The position numbers were made by a program, and so were the translations under genes. Below are positions 32,313-45,807 of a stretch of 64,000 nucleotides of DNA, one piece after another. The notes beneath the pieces were generated by a model, which was not told the DNA's origin, ran no database searches, and saw only the letters and a list, made by a program, of their open reading frames with translations. Within the stretch, counting starts at the first letter, position 1. Each line of letters starts with the position of its first letter. Source of the stretch: Amphimedon queenslandica (lineage: Eukaryota > Porifera > Demospongiae > Haplosclerida > Niphatidae); assembly GCF_000090795.2 (NCBI RefSeq), contig NW_003546282.1, forward strand, positions 5,967 through 69,966. Direction: 5' to 3'.

Positions 32313-35300
32313 GAGTATTTGAGACTGTACTAGTGTTGTACTGAATCAGTGGCATATTACTACTAATATACGGTTCCTTTTCATTTATGTACATTTTATA
32401 TGTTCACACACCCCACCAATGAATGGTGAATGTATTTTAGAGTAGCAGAGGTTTGTATCTGTGTATTGCTATTTACCCTGTGTTACCTCATTTATCACAA
32501 TATGATCCTTTGTCTCTCCTAATTTTGAATGAAAAATGATTATTATCAAAATGAAATAGTTTTGAAAGCTGATGTGTGGTGGGATTTGGTGATACGCGAT
32601 GCTCACGTTTAGGCATCTAATTGGAGGAAAAGTGTGTTTTTGAGCCAATTATGTGTCAACAAGTGGCAATAGCTACTTCATTACTTGCTGGTATCACTAT
32701 TACTTTTTGACAAGAATTTATTAATTTGCAATAATCAGTTCAAAGTTTAACGATGAATAAAGATAACAGTAACAATAATCATAATACACATAATATCAAA
32801 GGATATTCATTACACCCCACTCCTTACAGAGCTTGTATTCATTTATCCAAACTGTGCAATAGCTTCATGAATCTACCAAGTCACATGTACATTCCATCAT
32901 ACCACTCATGCCTTAGTATGTAGGAATATAAATACACTAACAGGATGTGGTTTGATCCTAAAGCAACTGTTACTGTATTCAAATTTTGTCAATGAATGAC
33001 ATCACCAGAAGACAGAGTCCCTTCACTAACTGTCTCTCTCTCTCTGTGTTGGTTTATCAATTCCTTGGGGACACTTTTAGTTACACTGAAAACAATAGAC
33101 AACACGTCATGATGCACGTATGTCTAGAATAGAAAATAGTTTGTGTAATGGTCGTACGTTTTGTGTCTGGTTCTTCACCCTCTCGTCCAAGCAAAACCAA
33201 AATATAATTGTTCATATAAAATAATACCGAAATGGACTGACGTATGGTCCAATGGATCAATTATAGATTAATTAGCAGCTATCATAGTAACATTTTAGAG
33301 GAAAAAGGATTTGGTGATGTTGTCATAGTAATTTTGTACTTTATTATGTTTTGTGTGTCTCTGAAAGGCTGCCTGCCCTAATTGATTGAAGAATTGCCTC
33401 TAATAGGAATGATAATTTATGTTTGGATTTACTAACTAGCAAACATGCACACACACATTTATTAGCTCATCCATATGTTGTGGGTACTATACTAACTGTC
33501 AGCTACCAAACGTGGCAGCGCATACAAAGTTCCTAATCCTAACCCACACAATCTAAATGATACATGTTATTGTTAGAAGAAGGGAAGGGACCTACTGGAA
33601 GAGATGAAGACAGTAGATAGTAGGATATTTGATCACTGGAGTCATTATGCAATAAAGTAATTAAATGAAGACTTCAATGTCATTGGTGAACATCTGGAGG
33701 GTTGATATCCTTAAGTATATGAATACACAGGATACATTTAAATGGTTGAAGGAAGCAATTCAAGCAAGTGATGCATAACCTTTGGCATCATCTTAACACT
33801 AATATTGATTTACTGTAAAGTACCAAGTTTAAGATGGGGGAGCAGTAACTAGTGACATAGTATGGTTCTAAGCAAAGGAAGATAGCTATTATTGGATTCC
33901 TTTGGGAAGCAATGTATGGACAGTAGATAATTTATTTTTAATTGTTGTTGGCAAAGGGCACAACGGGCACCACAGGCAACCAAAACAATGTCTCATGATA
34001 GTTATTTGATATTATGTAATAAAATACTATATACATTACCATACTCATAGGCCGTAATGAAGTTATTCTTCCTATATCTATATGAAACAAGACTAAATAC
34101 TACTGATAAACTAAAGGTCAACTCAATAATGCATAAATTCTAAGTTCATTAGCTGACACTGTTTGTTAAAAAATATCAATGACATCCACATGTATTTAAT
34201 AGTGATAAGTTAATATAAATTGGGCATGCTGAAGTTTTTTATTGGGTTTTCCTGTAGCATTTCCTTTGACCAGTTACAGCATCCTAAGCTATAATATAGT
34301 GCACGGTAATAAGTGGTAACCTTCACTACAGCTCAGTTTGTGTCACATCCTCTGTATTATAAATTTTAAGCTTACTGCTCATACTACTCCTTCCTGGTGC
34401 TACACAAAACATGTTTGACTTAAGTCGCCACAAAAATGCAATTAGAGGCTGTTATAAAACAATGTAATTATAACCCTTTACTATTGACACCTTATGACAC
34501 ATAGAGAGATGGTTCAAATGTAACAGGAAATTTCTAATCAAAACAGTTTTTATTGTATTTGATATAACAATTCAATTTTTGACCTTTTATGTTATTAAAA
34601 CATCCATTGTAAAAGGCTATGGACAATTTTAGCTACAAATATATATTTCATTCACTTTTCTGTTCATCTCAAGTAAAAGGTCAAACCATTTATAAGTATA
34701 ATAATAACTATACATGAGAGTATAAACTGACATATATGCACTTACCTTAATCTGGTATTATAGTTGGCTACAATATACCATCACACAGACTGTGTGTGTT
34801 CTGCGTATGTGTGTGTGTGTGTGGAAGTTTTGGCTACTTGAAAGTAATGCTGTCATGAATTTTATGAGCATAAATATAAACAGGACAGTACAGAAACCTT
34901 ACATAATATGCACACCACTGAATTAAGGTCATACATACATGTGTACATGTGCAATAACTAATAAAAATCAAAAGAAACGAATGGAAATTATGCAATTTAC
35001 ACGTATTCACAGCAAACTGTTGCAGCACTATACTAGTTATGATACTTAGCAAAATGATTACAATAATAGCTAACAGTAAAGAGAATTTAATAGTTCTTTA
35101 ATGTTGCAATGGTAATGTAATAGCATTGTGTCACGATGCATACGTTGATTAAGGTGACAGTATAGTAAGATTATAGTAAGATTGTGTTAGGCATAATAGT
35201 AGGAGTGTTCTAATGGCATACTTGTTGTAATTGAATGTACTGTAGTACCTGCCTCCATAATTAGTTACCATAGCTACTTCTTAATTATAATGTCTCATTA

Positions 35301-36007
35301 TAATTTATATTAAAATAGTCGATACTCTGTTATAATTCAAATAGATAATTTATAAAATAAGTAAAAAATGATCAGGTCTACATAATATTCTTGATAAACA
35401 TGTAGAGATATTAGGTCACATCTTTGGAATTTTGTGGCTGATTGTATCTCCACACATACACTCATTGATAGTACTGACAGCACATCAATCATTGCCATGT
35501 ACAATCAAATAGATATTGTTACCATTTATGGAGAAAGTACAGACAAGAGTGCAGACAAAGTAATTGAGTAGAAAAACTGAAATCCACCCAATGCTGATAA
35601 TGATCAATGAATACTCATAATAGCTATCATTAAGTAGCAGATCTATTATAATTTATAAATTAAAACCTATTATCATACTTGGTGGTTGACTATCATAGCA
35701 TCAGGGATCTAGAGTTTCTACTAATTCAAAGGAGCTTGCTTGCTGTGTTGGCACTAGCACTAGGATAATGATGGGCATAAAATGATGAAACAAATCATAG
35801 TATTTATGAACGGATCATTATTGTAACTGTATGCCAAAAATTGCCAACACAATTATACTAACCATTTGCCAACTCACAAAGACTGCACGGCAGCATCCAG
35901 GCTGCAGCAGCAGAGCTAGGTAGGCGGGGCTGAAAGGCGTGGTATTAATTTGCGGGGTCCCGGGATTTGGTTCTTCTTTTCTTGTCTAGTTCCTTCTTTT
36001 TTAAAAG
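32313..36007. other. 3.7-kb intergenic region, no gene recognised
   Basis: Probable 3' UTR of the CNC gene reaches AATAAA at 32756. Beyond it the DNA is AT-rich with only short, featureless ORFs and a GT microsatellite near 34800. The last 130 bp before XPNPEP1 are markedly GC-richer (AGGCGGGGCTG, GGGGTCCCGGG) and probably form its promoter. Confidence 0.6.
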
Positions 36008-39000
36008 ATGAGCACTGCTTTAAGTCGTCTAAGAGCTCTCATGAAGAGTCTACCCCAAGACCCAATCTCTGCATACATAATACCAACCGATGACCAGCAC
36101 CAAGTATAAATATATATATATATATATTTATAATTATAATTATATATATATACCGGTACATACAATTATATTAATATTTACATTAATTTTATTTAGAGTG
36201 AATACATAGCCGAATGTGATAAGAGGAGACAGTACATGACTGGTTTTACTGGCTCAGCTGGTAAATAATTCACACTAATCTTATCGTTACCTGACCCCTC
36301 CCCTCCAGGCGTTGCCGTGGTAACCAGTGAACAGGCGTTACTATGGACTGATGGCCGATACCATATACAAGCGGCTGATGAATTAGGGCACGAGTGGACG
36401 CTGATGAAACAAGGTGTTCCGAATGTACCTACTATTATGGAATGGGTTAAGAAGGTACTGTAAAGTTACATTTCGTTATGTAATAATAGCATCTTGTGAA
36501 AATAGTGGTAATAATGATGATGATGATAATAATAACAATAACAATGATGACGTCATTGATGTTATTCTAAATCATTTTGTGTACCATGTTTCAGTTTCAT
36601 TTGTGTATGTGTACAATTTTAAAAACATCACGTACCAGTTGTTTTAGTCATGGATACAACATGACCTGTAACTTAAGGAACTTTCACATTTTGTATAAAA
36701 TTAGTATTTAACTTTTATTGCAATGTATTTGTAGGAGATGAAGCCTGGGAGTTTTATTGGCTATGATCCTTCTCTTATATCAGAGGAGCTTTATCAGATG
36801 TGGAATGATGTATGTGTAATATTGCAATGTATGTACATGTACATATACAATTGTGAAAATTCTAAATAATATTTGAGTAGATTTATGCAAATATTACTAT
36901 ACCTATTACATATATGTACATACACATCAGGTTTCCTACAAGATTTTGTCTTTATGTTGTGTAGAAGTTTTAAACAGATTTCCATCAAGTTTGGATTTTT
37001 TTTACGAACTTTTAAAGCTACTCAAAAATTGGGCCAAAGTCCCTGTACTATAATTCTAGGGACTTTGGCCAAATTTAGCCAAAATTTTGCTTTGTGGGAA
37101 ACCCATGTTCATGTTTGTTTAGTCTGGTATGGGTATTGTCCTTGGTATTGTCCATTTGTTCTGTAGCCATATGTGTAGTTCCATGTTTTAATTATATTTT
37201 TGACGTAGTTCCTTGATGGATGTGGTATTAGTCTTTGTGCTGTACTGGACAATCTTGTTGATCAAGTTTGGGATGATCGTCCTCCCCCACCTAATAATCC
37301 TGTCTTTAGCCAACCGATTGAATATTCTGGTAGCTTAACAACCTCTCTCTTTTCCTCTCCTCCTCCTTTCTTTCTCTCCAACTTTATTTTAACATACCCT
37401 TTCTTTCTCAAGGTCAGTCATGGCAGGATAAAGTTGAAAGGATTAGAGAAAAGCTAAAAGAAGAAGGTTGTTCAGCTTTAGTCTGCACAGCTCTTGATGA
37501 AAATGCTTGTAAGCCATCAATTCCCCCATACAGTTCATTAAATGACGCTCTCACATAATGTTTAGGGTTGTATAATCTCAGAGGCTCTGACATTGAGTAT
37601 AACCCAGTCTTCTTTAGTTATTCTATGGTAACAATGGATGATGCCAGGTACATCAAGTAATGTATTGCAGCAATACATGTACATGCACAATTGTACATGT
37701 TGATTTTGTAATTTTCATTTGAGTCTGATTTTCTCTCTCTCTTTCTTTCCTGATTCCTCTCTTCCTTAGGTTATATTTACTTAACGAGTCTGCTCTTACT
37801 TCTGACGCTACCTCTCAACTGTGTATAGGAGAAGTGGGAGGAGTTATCTTACGTCCTTATAAGGAGATATCGAGTGACATCATTCAACTCCTATCATCCA
37901 CCGAGGGAAAGATTTGGGTCAGTACATTAATTACTAATACATACTGTATTCTATAGTATTTTTAATGATTTTGTTGTCTTAATATTATTATTGTTACATT
38001 TATAATTTTTATGCAAATTGCTTGAAATTGTTATACCATTTTTGCTAATGCATGTACATGTACATGTACACGATAATGAAATATTTATTTTAATCTTTTT
38101 CAGATCAACTCTCCTTCTAGTCAAGGTTTGTGCTCACTTGTTCCTAAGGATCGCCGAGTCAACAAACTGAGTCCGGTTCCGCTCATGAAAGGAATCAAGA
38201 ATGAGAATGAGATTAAAGGAATGAAGCAAGCACATGTAAGACACATGCTCGCCTCATGTATACTTCATGTCTTTTGTTCTCTTTAAATTTTCTCGCTAGA
38301 TAAAATGTGCTGTCGCCTTGTGCGAGTATTACAACTGGCTAGAGAATCAAATCAAATTTGGCAAAGAAATAACCGAACTTGCTGCTTCCGACAAACTAGA
38401 GACATTCAGAAAGTAAGTGTATTTAAATCTCTTTTACTATAGCGCCATTTGTTACTTATTTCCCTAGAGAACAGGATTTTTATGTGAGTCCGAGTTTCCC
38501 GACAATATCAGCCTCTGGAGCACACGCTGCCCTTTGTCACTATCGTCCAACAGTGAAAACTGATAAACTGATAACAGACAAAGAGATCTACCTTTGTGAC
38601 ACCGGCTGTCAGTTCAGGTACTACTGCTATACCTAATGTATGTGATAGCAAGAGTAGATAATTAGTTAGGGAGAGTGTCTAACCGCCCTATAGTAGCTGA
38701 AACATCACCGCGTAGAACTAAGTCACGTGAGTCCCGAGGCACAATGTCTGATGCTGAAGATTATTAGAAGAATAGGAATGAATTTATGAAACATGTGGAG
38801 TGACAGGTGTGGTTTTCATAACTACCCACACCCTATACACGTGGTCCCAGTGGAGGATGATGGAACAGCTTCTCATGAGTAAGTATTAGGCATTCCTGAT
38901 CATTGAAGAAACACTTATTGATTATGAACCCCTTCAAGTTGTTAGATAAGTATCAGTGACAGAATAGTCGTCTGCTGTATCTTCCTCATGTAGCACAAAC

Positions 39001-40993
39001 TCGGCCGCCATTTTACAGGNNNNNNNNNNGCCATTTTACAGGTTAATAAGGTTATTAATTACACGCCCATGCATGAGAATAGAATTCTGAAACTCCACTA
39101 CTGATCTAAGTATGCGGAAATGCCCAGAGATAAGCAAAAAAAGACTACGCGGTGATGTTTCAGCTACTATAGGGCGGTTAGACACTCTCCCTAACTAATT
39201 ATCTACTCTTGGTGATAGTTATTATTATTTAATTGGATGGAAGCTCTTACTGTACATGTTGTACATGTTGATTTGTGTTTTCAGCTTTATGTTCTTTTTT
39301 TGTACATGTGCATGAAGTTAATGTCATTTCTGTTATGTACCAATTTGGATGTGATAACTGATAATTATAAATAACTGATTCAACTTCAGTGAATATGAAC
39401 ACGTGCAAGTGATTTCCATTCTTTGCTGTACAATTAGTGACTTTAGGGAAGTTTCTAATGTATTGTGTAAGTAAATGATAATTGAAGTCCAATAGCTTTG
39501 TCATTTGACTAGTGATTATGGTGTTTTTTTACTAATAGGAAGTGTTGGATAGATGTACATGTACATGTAGATGTAGGGTTTAGTGGCTTATGCAATACTT
39601 TATTGGTTAGCATCAACTTGTTTACTTCTTTGAGTTCTTTCATGATATTGCATCATCGATTGATAAATTTAGAATAATATAATAGTGGGTATATGTACTT
39701 ATGTATAACTATATTCATGGTACGTGTATTAATCGTGACCTTAAAGGAATTTGGGTAACCACCTCCTTCATTGTTGAGTGGGTATCGGGGCTTTAATTAG
39801 AGTAACGTGTCTGTACTTTTGTCTATCGCTTTAACCTTTTGAGGAAAGTTTATTAAATCAATAGTAAGTTCCGAGTCCCTACCTGTATTGTTGTATGTAG
39901 TGTATGTATATGTATTGTGTATGTATTGTAGTGTAGTGAGAGGGTTTGTGTCTTTGTGGTATATACTGCATTTACTCTTATGGGTGCTGTTTTTATTTTT
40001 ATGATGTTCATAATTGACCACAGGATTTTAATTACGTATTATTATCAGTGCTGTTTGGGGGAGTGTTTGTAATTAAGAAGTCACAATGTCTAGTCTTTTA
40101 GTCTTGTACCCCACCCTATTTTTAGTAACATGTTATTATGGTTCAACCACTTTATAGTAAATGTACTTTGAATTAAAAGTTAATTACTTTAATTAGTTGT
40201 GAACTTCAATCTAAGTTTGCTCACATGTTTATGAATTGTGAAAGATTTTGATGAATAAGGCTTTATCAAAATGCTTGTTTCCTTTTATTATCTGAGTGAT
40301 CAAGAATTTTTAACATATGGCAATACATAAATTTGTGAAATAGTTCGATTATTGTATCTCACTGCCTGTAGAGATGGCACTACTGACGTAACAAGGACTA
40401 TGCACTTTGGGAATCCCACGGACAAGCAAAAGGTAGGAAGTACACATGTACTACACGTACATGTACATGTACACATACATGTATATGTACATGTACATGT
40501 ACACATACATGTATATTCATGTTCATGTTATGATGTACATACTCTATGTAATGTATTAATTGTTTCCATGAGTCTCTCACTTGCACTATATTAGGAATGC
40601 TTCACTCGTGTTCTTAAAGGTAACATTGCATTGTGTACTGCCGTGTTCCCTGAGAAAACCCCTGGTCAGTTAATCCAGTTTAAAACCCTCACTCTACTAC
40701 TTATTGATGATAACCTACTTTAGTATTAATTAATCAATTAATAATTATATCAATTATAGGTCCAGCTCTTGATGCTTTTGCTCGTCTGCCGTTATGGAAG
40801 GCGGGGCTCAACTATCGTCATGGAACTGGTCATGGTGTTGGAGCATTTCTTAATGTACATGAAGGTATGGGCGTGATTTAATGAGGTGTGGGCGGGGAGG
40901 GAGAGTTTTGTTTGATTCTAGGTCCCCATGGAATTGGAGGGTCCCGTAACTATAGTGAGCCGTTATATGGAGGAATGTTTGTATCTGATGGTA

Positions 40994-41029
<36 letters not shown>

Positions 41030-41907
41030 GTTTGAAATGACACCATCATTTCCTACAGAATTAAGATATTTTAATACACATACGGTGCATGTATATCTTG
41101 TGTTTCTGTGGTGCTTTATTTCTTATGCATGTAGTTCACTCTTAATTTTTTGCCTTCTTTGTCTTTTCATTAAAATATCTTCTCTTATCCTCTCAGAGCC
41201 AGGATATTACGAAGACGGCGAGTTTGGGATCAGAATTGAAAACATAGTCCTTATCAAACCAGTTGAAACTAAAGTAAAGGAACTAATCCATTACTTATTA
41301 ATCTAATCACAACCTAATGTCCCATACACATCGCTAAATATATGTGTACTATCAATTTATTTATAGTGATAATGCATGCATGTATGTACAGTGTACATGT
41401 GTATGAAAATGGATAACTTATCCTCTTTCTTTCCTTATCTTTTGTACACCAGATTGCTAGACATAAGTGTACTATATCAATTTCAGTGATAATGTATGCA
41501 TGTACGTGTGTGTGTGTATGTACATGTATGAAAATGAATAAGTTATCCTCTTTCTTTCTTTATTACAGTATCAGTTTGGTGGATCGCCCTACCTTACTAT
41601 GGAGCCCGTTACCTTGGTACATTGCACCATTATTTATTCATTCATTTATTTATTTATTATTTTATTTATCCATTTATTTATTTTATTTATCCATTTATTT
41701 ATTTATTCATTTAATTATTTATTTATTTATTATTAGGTTCCTATACAGCTAAAGATGATAGCCCCTGAGCTCCTCACTGAAGATGAAGTGTCTTGGTTGA
41801 ATGATTATCACACTCAAGTTCGTGACACCCTTTCTCCTGTCCTCATAGATCAAGGAAGGACTGAAGCCCACCAATGGTTGATTAATGCTACACAGCTGCT
41901 GGGATGA
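36008..41907 (+). CDS. XPNPEP1: Cytosolic Xaa-Pro aminopeptidase 1 (aminopeptidase P)
   Basis: Eighteen exons sum to 1824 nt (607 aa; human 623): 36008-36103, 36197-36260, 36309-36454, 36735-36809, 37209-37329, 37413-37508, 37566-37647, 37770-37917, 38104-38235, 38300-38412, 38468-38617, 40372-40432, 40595-40664, 40760-40864, 40922-40990, 41197-41273, 41569-41616 and 41737-41907. The N-terminal creatinase-like domain has [19 protein letters not shown] and FTGSAG. The catalytic pita-bread domain keeps all five metal ligands: both Asp in [20 protein letters not shown], His in [11 protein letters not shown], and the Glu residues in [12 protein letters not shown] and IRIENIV. It removes N-terminal residues ahead of proline and acts as a Mn-dependent dimer. 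The 1.75-kb intron 11 holds an inverted-repeat element. Confidence 0.97.
36930..37105. repeat. Single divergent copy of the 177-bp repeat family
   Basis: It contains TTATGTTGTGTAGAAG, AAGTTTGGATTTTTTT and the GTACTATAATTCTAGGGACT variant also seen in the Apollo and NIFK introns. It lies in XPNPEP1 intron 4, sense orientation. Confidence 0.7.
38649..39211. mobile_element. Inverted-repeat DNA transposon, 563 bp, with 7-bp target duplication
   Basis: Perfect terminal inverted repeats of about 65 bp start CAAGAGTAGATAATTAGTTA at the left end; the right end is the exact complement. GTGATAG flanks both sides (38642-38648 and 39212-39218), a 7-bp target-site duplication. A run of ten N (39020-39029) interrupts the middle. 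No coding sequence is visible, so it is non-autonomous. Its terminal sequence resembles that of the element at 2158-2580. Confidence 0.9.
39020..39029. other. 10-N assembly join
   Basis: The 13 bases GCCATTTTACAGG occur both directly before and directly after the ten N. This suggests two contig ends that overlap rather than a true unknown stretch. Confidence 0.85.
40436..40522. repeat. ACATGTAC palindromic repeat cluster
   Basis: Overlapping ACATGTACATGT and ACACATACATGTATA units are repeated about twice over 85 bp, directly after XPNPEP1 exon 12. ORFs here that read CTCTCT or HVHVHV are translations of the repeat. Confidence 0.85.
41630..41736. repeat. TTTA/TTCA microsatellite
   Basis: Imperfect tetranucleotide units (ATTT, with ATTC and ATCC variants) fill most of XPNPEP1 intron 17 up to the acceptor. 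Confidence 0.9.
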
Positions 41908-42117
41908 ATGAGGAATGTGGAGCAAAGGACTACACAGTTTTATAAACTATTTTTTGTACTTTTTTGTTACATGATAAAGTTATGAAAAATAATAATTAAA
42001 TACAGTTAATTAATTAGGTAACCACGCCCATTTATATAGGTGTGGCCAAAGTATAATTTCAAGTTCAGTTTTTACACGTTGACGGTTCTGTTTCCTCTTT
42101 TTGTCCAACAAAATTCA

Positions 42118-42438
<321 letters not shown>

Positions 42439-42652
42439 GTTCCAAGATATTACCTCATTCTCACCTGTTATGATAATTACATAAACCAGTAATTATTGTC
42501 TTATTTGTCTCTTTTAATAATAAAGAAATAAGCAACCAATTTAAACTTTAAAAGTATTCTTTGTTATACGCCATTTTGTCATGGGTGGGGTTCCTAGGAA
42601 ATTAGGAGTCCACGTGGTGGTAGAGACTAGAGAACAGAAAAGGTTTTGAGGA

Positions 42653-45370
42653 ATGGTAAGTTTGGCATCACATCATTTAAAACAACAGGAGACCGTTATC
42701 TCCTAGTTTCTGGTAATGGTTGTATTATCTGAAAAATTATACTTTAGATTAATATTTTATGGTCAATTGTAATCAGAACTAGCTCAAAAGTGTGTTAAAA
42801 AAACTATCATTGATTATAAACAGAGTAAAAAGAAAGAGAAGAAACAGAAGGCGGAAGAAGCCAATGAAGAGGAGGAGTTGAAGCCAGGTGCCATATACCT
42901 CAGTCACATACCTCACGGGTTCTACGAGAGAGAAATGAAAAGTTATTTTACTCAGTTTGGTGAAGTTACGAATCTGAAACTGATTAGGAGCAAAAGAGTG
43001 AGAGAAATTATAATTAGAATACACCTGGTCCATGTATCTTGTACATGTATATTATAATTACTTTATTAAGGACACCATTGGGCCCACACTACCTGTCCTT
43101 AATACATGTACAGTGTAGCCTCTTTATTAAGGACACCATTGGGCCCACACTACCTGTCCTTAATACATGTACAGTGTAGCCTCTTTATTAAGGACACCAT
43201 TGGGCCCACACTACCTGTCCTTAATACATGTACAGTGTAGCCTCTTTATTAAGGACACCATTGGGCCCACACTACCTGTCTTTAATGCAGAAGTGTCCTC
43301 ATTTCAGAAGTACTCTTGTATAGGCTTGCATCAATTAGGCATTACCAAATGTCCTCATTATAATAAGATTGTATGGTGTCCTTATTATCCTTATTATGGA
43401 GGTTAAACTGTGTGTTAAAGTTTAAGTGCATGTATATATACATACAATGTACATGTCATGTGAATATCCTTAATAATGAATCCCCTCATTTCCTCTGTAC
43501 TCTGTTTCCTTCAGACCGGTCGCTCAAGAGGTTTTGCTTTCATTGAATTTGCTACTTCCGTTGCTGCAAAGGAAGCAGCTGAGGCTCATAACAATTACCT
43601 CTTGTTTGAGAAAGTAATGAAATGTGAGGAATATTGAAGGGGAAGATATATTTTGACATCTTTTGCTCCACTGTTTTCTCCTCTAGGTCGTTACATTGAT
43701 CCAGCTACACTCAAGCCCAACACATTTAGACAGTTTACGTTAAAGAAAAGAGTCAAACCAGTGAAAAAGGTGAGACTATGAATGTTACTAGCAAATTATG
43801 TGTAAAGGAAACGTAATTTTGTATGTGTATCAGAAAATTTAATAAAAATAATGCTGAATTTTCCCTATCAAAAATTATAAAAGGTCAAAAAAATTTCACT
43901 TTTCATTTTTGGCAAATTTGGCCAAAATCCCTGTACTATAGTACAGGGACTTTAACCAGATTTTAGAGCAACTTTAAAAATTCGTAAAAAAATTCAAACT
44001 TGATCGGAATCAGCTCAAACTTTCTACACAACATAAGTACATGTATATGCATGAGAAAACATAATAAAAATTAAGAATTCTCACCTTTTCATTTTTGGCA
44101 AAATTTGGCCAAAATCCCTGTACTATAGTACAGGGACTTTGGCCCAATTTTTGAGCAACTTTAAAAATTCGTAAAAAAATTCAAACTTGATCGGAATCAG
44201 CTCAAAATTTTAAAGCAGCATCAGGACATTCATATGTACATGTATAAGAAAAATCTCTCTCCTTGCCATTTTAATAAGTATCAAGTACTATAATAGTCCA
44301 TAAAACTTTCTGCATACATGCCATACTTCTCTCTAAACGCCTACAATAATGAAGCACTATGGTGCAATGGACTCGCCTGCTGGAATTCACCTGAGTGATA
44401 TGTATTACTTGTACTGTGATATTTTAAGCAATTTGAAAAAAAATTATTATTATGGACTGCATAGTTATAATGATAATTAAAATAAGCTATGGGTGTGGTC
44501 AACAACTAACTAGCTAAATCATGGCACATGGGTAGGAGAAAGAAGAAAAGCTGAAATTTATTTTAGCATCTGAAGCTCTATTCCAAGAAAGAGTTAGCAC
44601 AGAAAATTTTTCTAGATATTTAAAAGAGACTGAGAGAGTTTGGTTGCTCCTGCTTTCCCCAGTGCCGCCTGAAAAATTCTCCAAGAGGCTAAATCACAAA
44701 GTTTGAGCAACTGTAACTCACAAACAACGAAGTTAGGACAAAATCGTTCTTTTTGTTTTTCGTTAGATGGGATTTTCTACCTCTGAAGCAAATCTCGGCC
44801 CTGTAGAGTGAAACACGAGCTCTCACCTGGAGAGAGGTCCCCTGGTTTAGCAGTTCACAGCTTTTGGTGCCACGGGATGCTACAAGAGCATAATTAGATG
44901 AAAGAAAGCAACTTTATCTGTTGCTAGAAGAAGAAATAGAGCTCTAGACTGCTCAAACAAAAAGATAATTTTTTTTACAAATCAATTAAATTGTGTGGAC
45001 AGAATGACAGAATGACAACCCAACTGCTTAGTACCCGCCTACGCGAGTCCAAAAAATGATTAACTATATACTGTAGTAATGTTAATGGTGATAATACAAT
45101 AATTGGTGACCCAAATAGTATATGTACATGTAGAAGAGACATGTGTATATTGCCCTCTTCTTTCTCTGCCTCCTTCTCTAGCCTAAGACTCAAGCTGAGA
45201 TACAGAGTTATGTCAAAGGTGTGCTAGAGCGGGAAAGCAAAAGAAGAGATCGTCTCAAATCCCTCGGGATTGAGTACGAGTTTCCAGGATACTCCGGCTG
45301 CATAGAGACTAAAGAGTATAAGCTAGAAACGCCAAAGCACACAATATTCACTGATGGAGATGAACAGTGA
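42653..45370 (+). CDS. NIFK: RRM nucleolar protein NIFK (MKI67-FHA interacting) homologue
   Basis: Five exons: 42653-42655 (the ATG alone), 42824-42997, 43515-43623, 43687-43769 and 45182-45370, giving 185 aa. A Lys/Glu-rich N-terminus is followed by one RRM: AIYLSHIPHGFYEREMKSYF (RNP2 region), then GRSRGFAFIEFA (RNP1). After it come CRYIDPATLKPNTF, a basic segment (LKKRVKPVKK) and a short C-terminal helix. Human NIFK and yeast Nop15 act in pre-60S ribosome assembly in the nucleolus. The protein is shorter than human NIFK (about 290 aa), lacking the long C-terminal tail that binds Ki-67. Splitting the initiator codon from the rest by an intron is unusual but clean (GTAAGT donor, AAACAG acceptor). 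Confidence 0.88.
43061..43290. repeat. 61-bp tandem repeat, four copies, in NIFK intron 2
   Basis: GGACACCATTGGGCCCACAC recurs at 43070, 43131, 43192 and 43253, exact 61-bp spacing and almost no divergence between copies. Each unit contains the smaller inverted pair TTAAGGACA and TGTCCTTAA, able to form a hairpin. Identity this high points to recent expansion. Confidence 0.95.
43825..44250. repeat. Divergent copies of the 177-bp repeat family in NIFK intron 4
   Basis: Two units, spaced about 187 bp (CGGAATCAGCTCAAA at 44005 and 44192), carry the variant segment ACTATAGTACAGGGACTTT. They are antisense relative to the gene. The rest of the intron (44260-45180) has no recognisable content. Confidence 0.8.
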
Positions 45371-45807
45371 ATTAGCAGACAAGAAAATAACATCAAAAAT
45401 AATAATATTAATAATAATTGTAACAGTGATTTTAATGCTATTCCGATGGACTATTGTTCAGATTTGTGTTCAGGTGTTATTTGCTGGAGCAAATTTCGAT
45501 TTTCTTGGACGTGCATTTACTGACGGGCCTACAAGAATTAATTAATGTTAAAGGAAAGTGTGGGTGTGGCTTACTTCGTCCTCCAGGTGGAAGGGGTGAG
45601 GCTTGTGTGGTCTTTGTATCAAGAGCAGTAGAAGCACTATCATTAGTATCACTATTAACAACATGTATACAATCATTTATTGTATTATTTATACACCCCA
45701 TACCTTTGGTATTTCTTTCTTCTATTTACTGGTACCTACATGTACACAAATACAGTAGTACATTAAAGTATATACTATTATACTAGATAAACCTCTACCT
45801 CTCTTTC

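Noticed and set aside
43061-43290. CRISPR-like array
   Set aside because: The 61-bp units are contiguous without unique spacers, and the DNA is animal.
44260-45180. Possible hidden gene in NIFK intron 4
   Set aside because: The DNA is somewhat GC-richer but shows no conserved frame, splice structure or recognisable protein.
45477-45701. Extra 3' exon of PLEKHF
   Set aside because: A donor at 45839 is possible, but the obvious acceptor would put a stop at once in phase 0, so read-through to the stop at 45808 is simpler. Not excluded.
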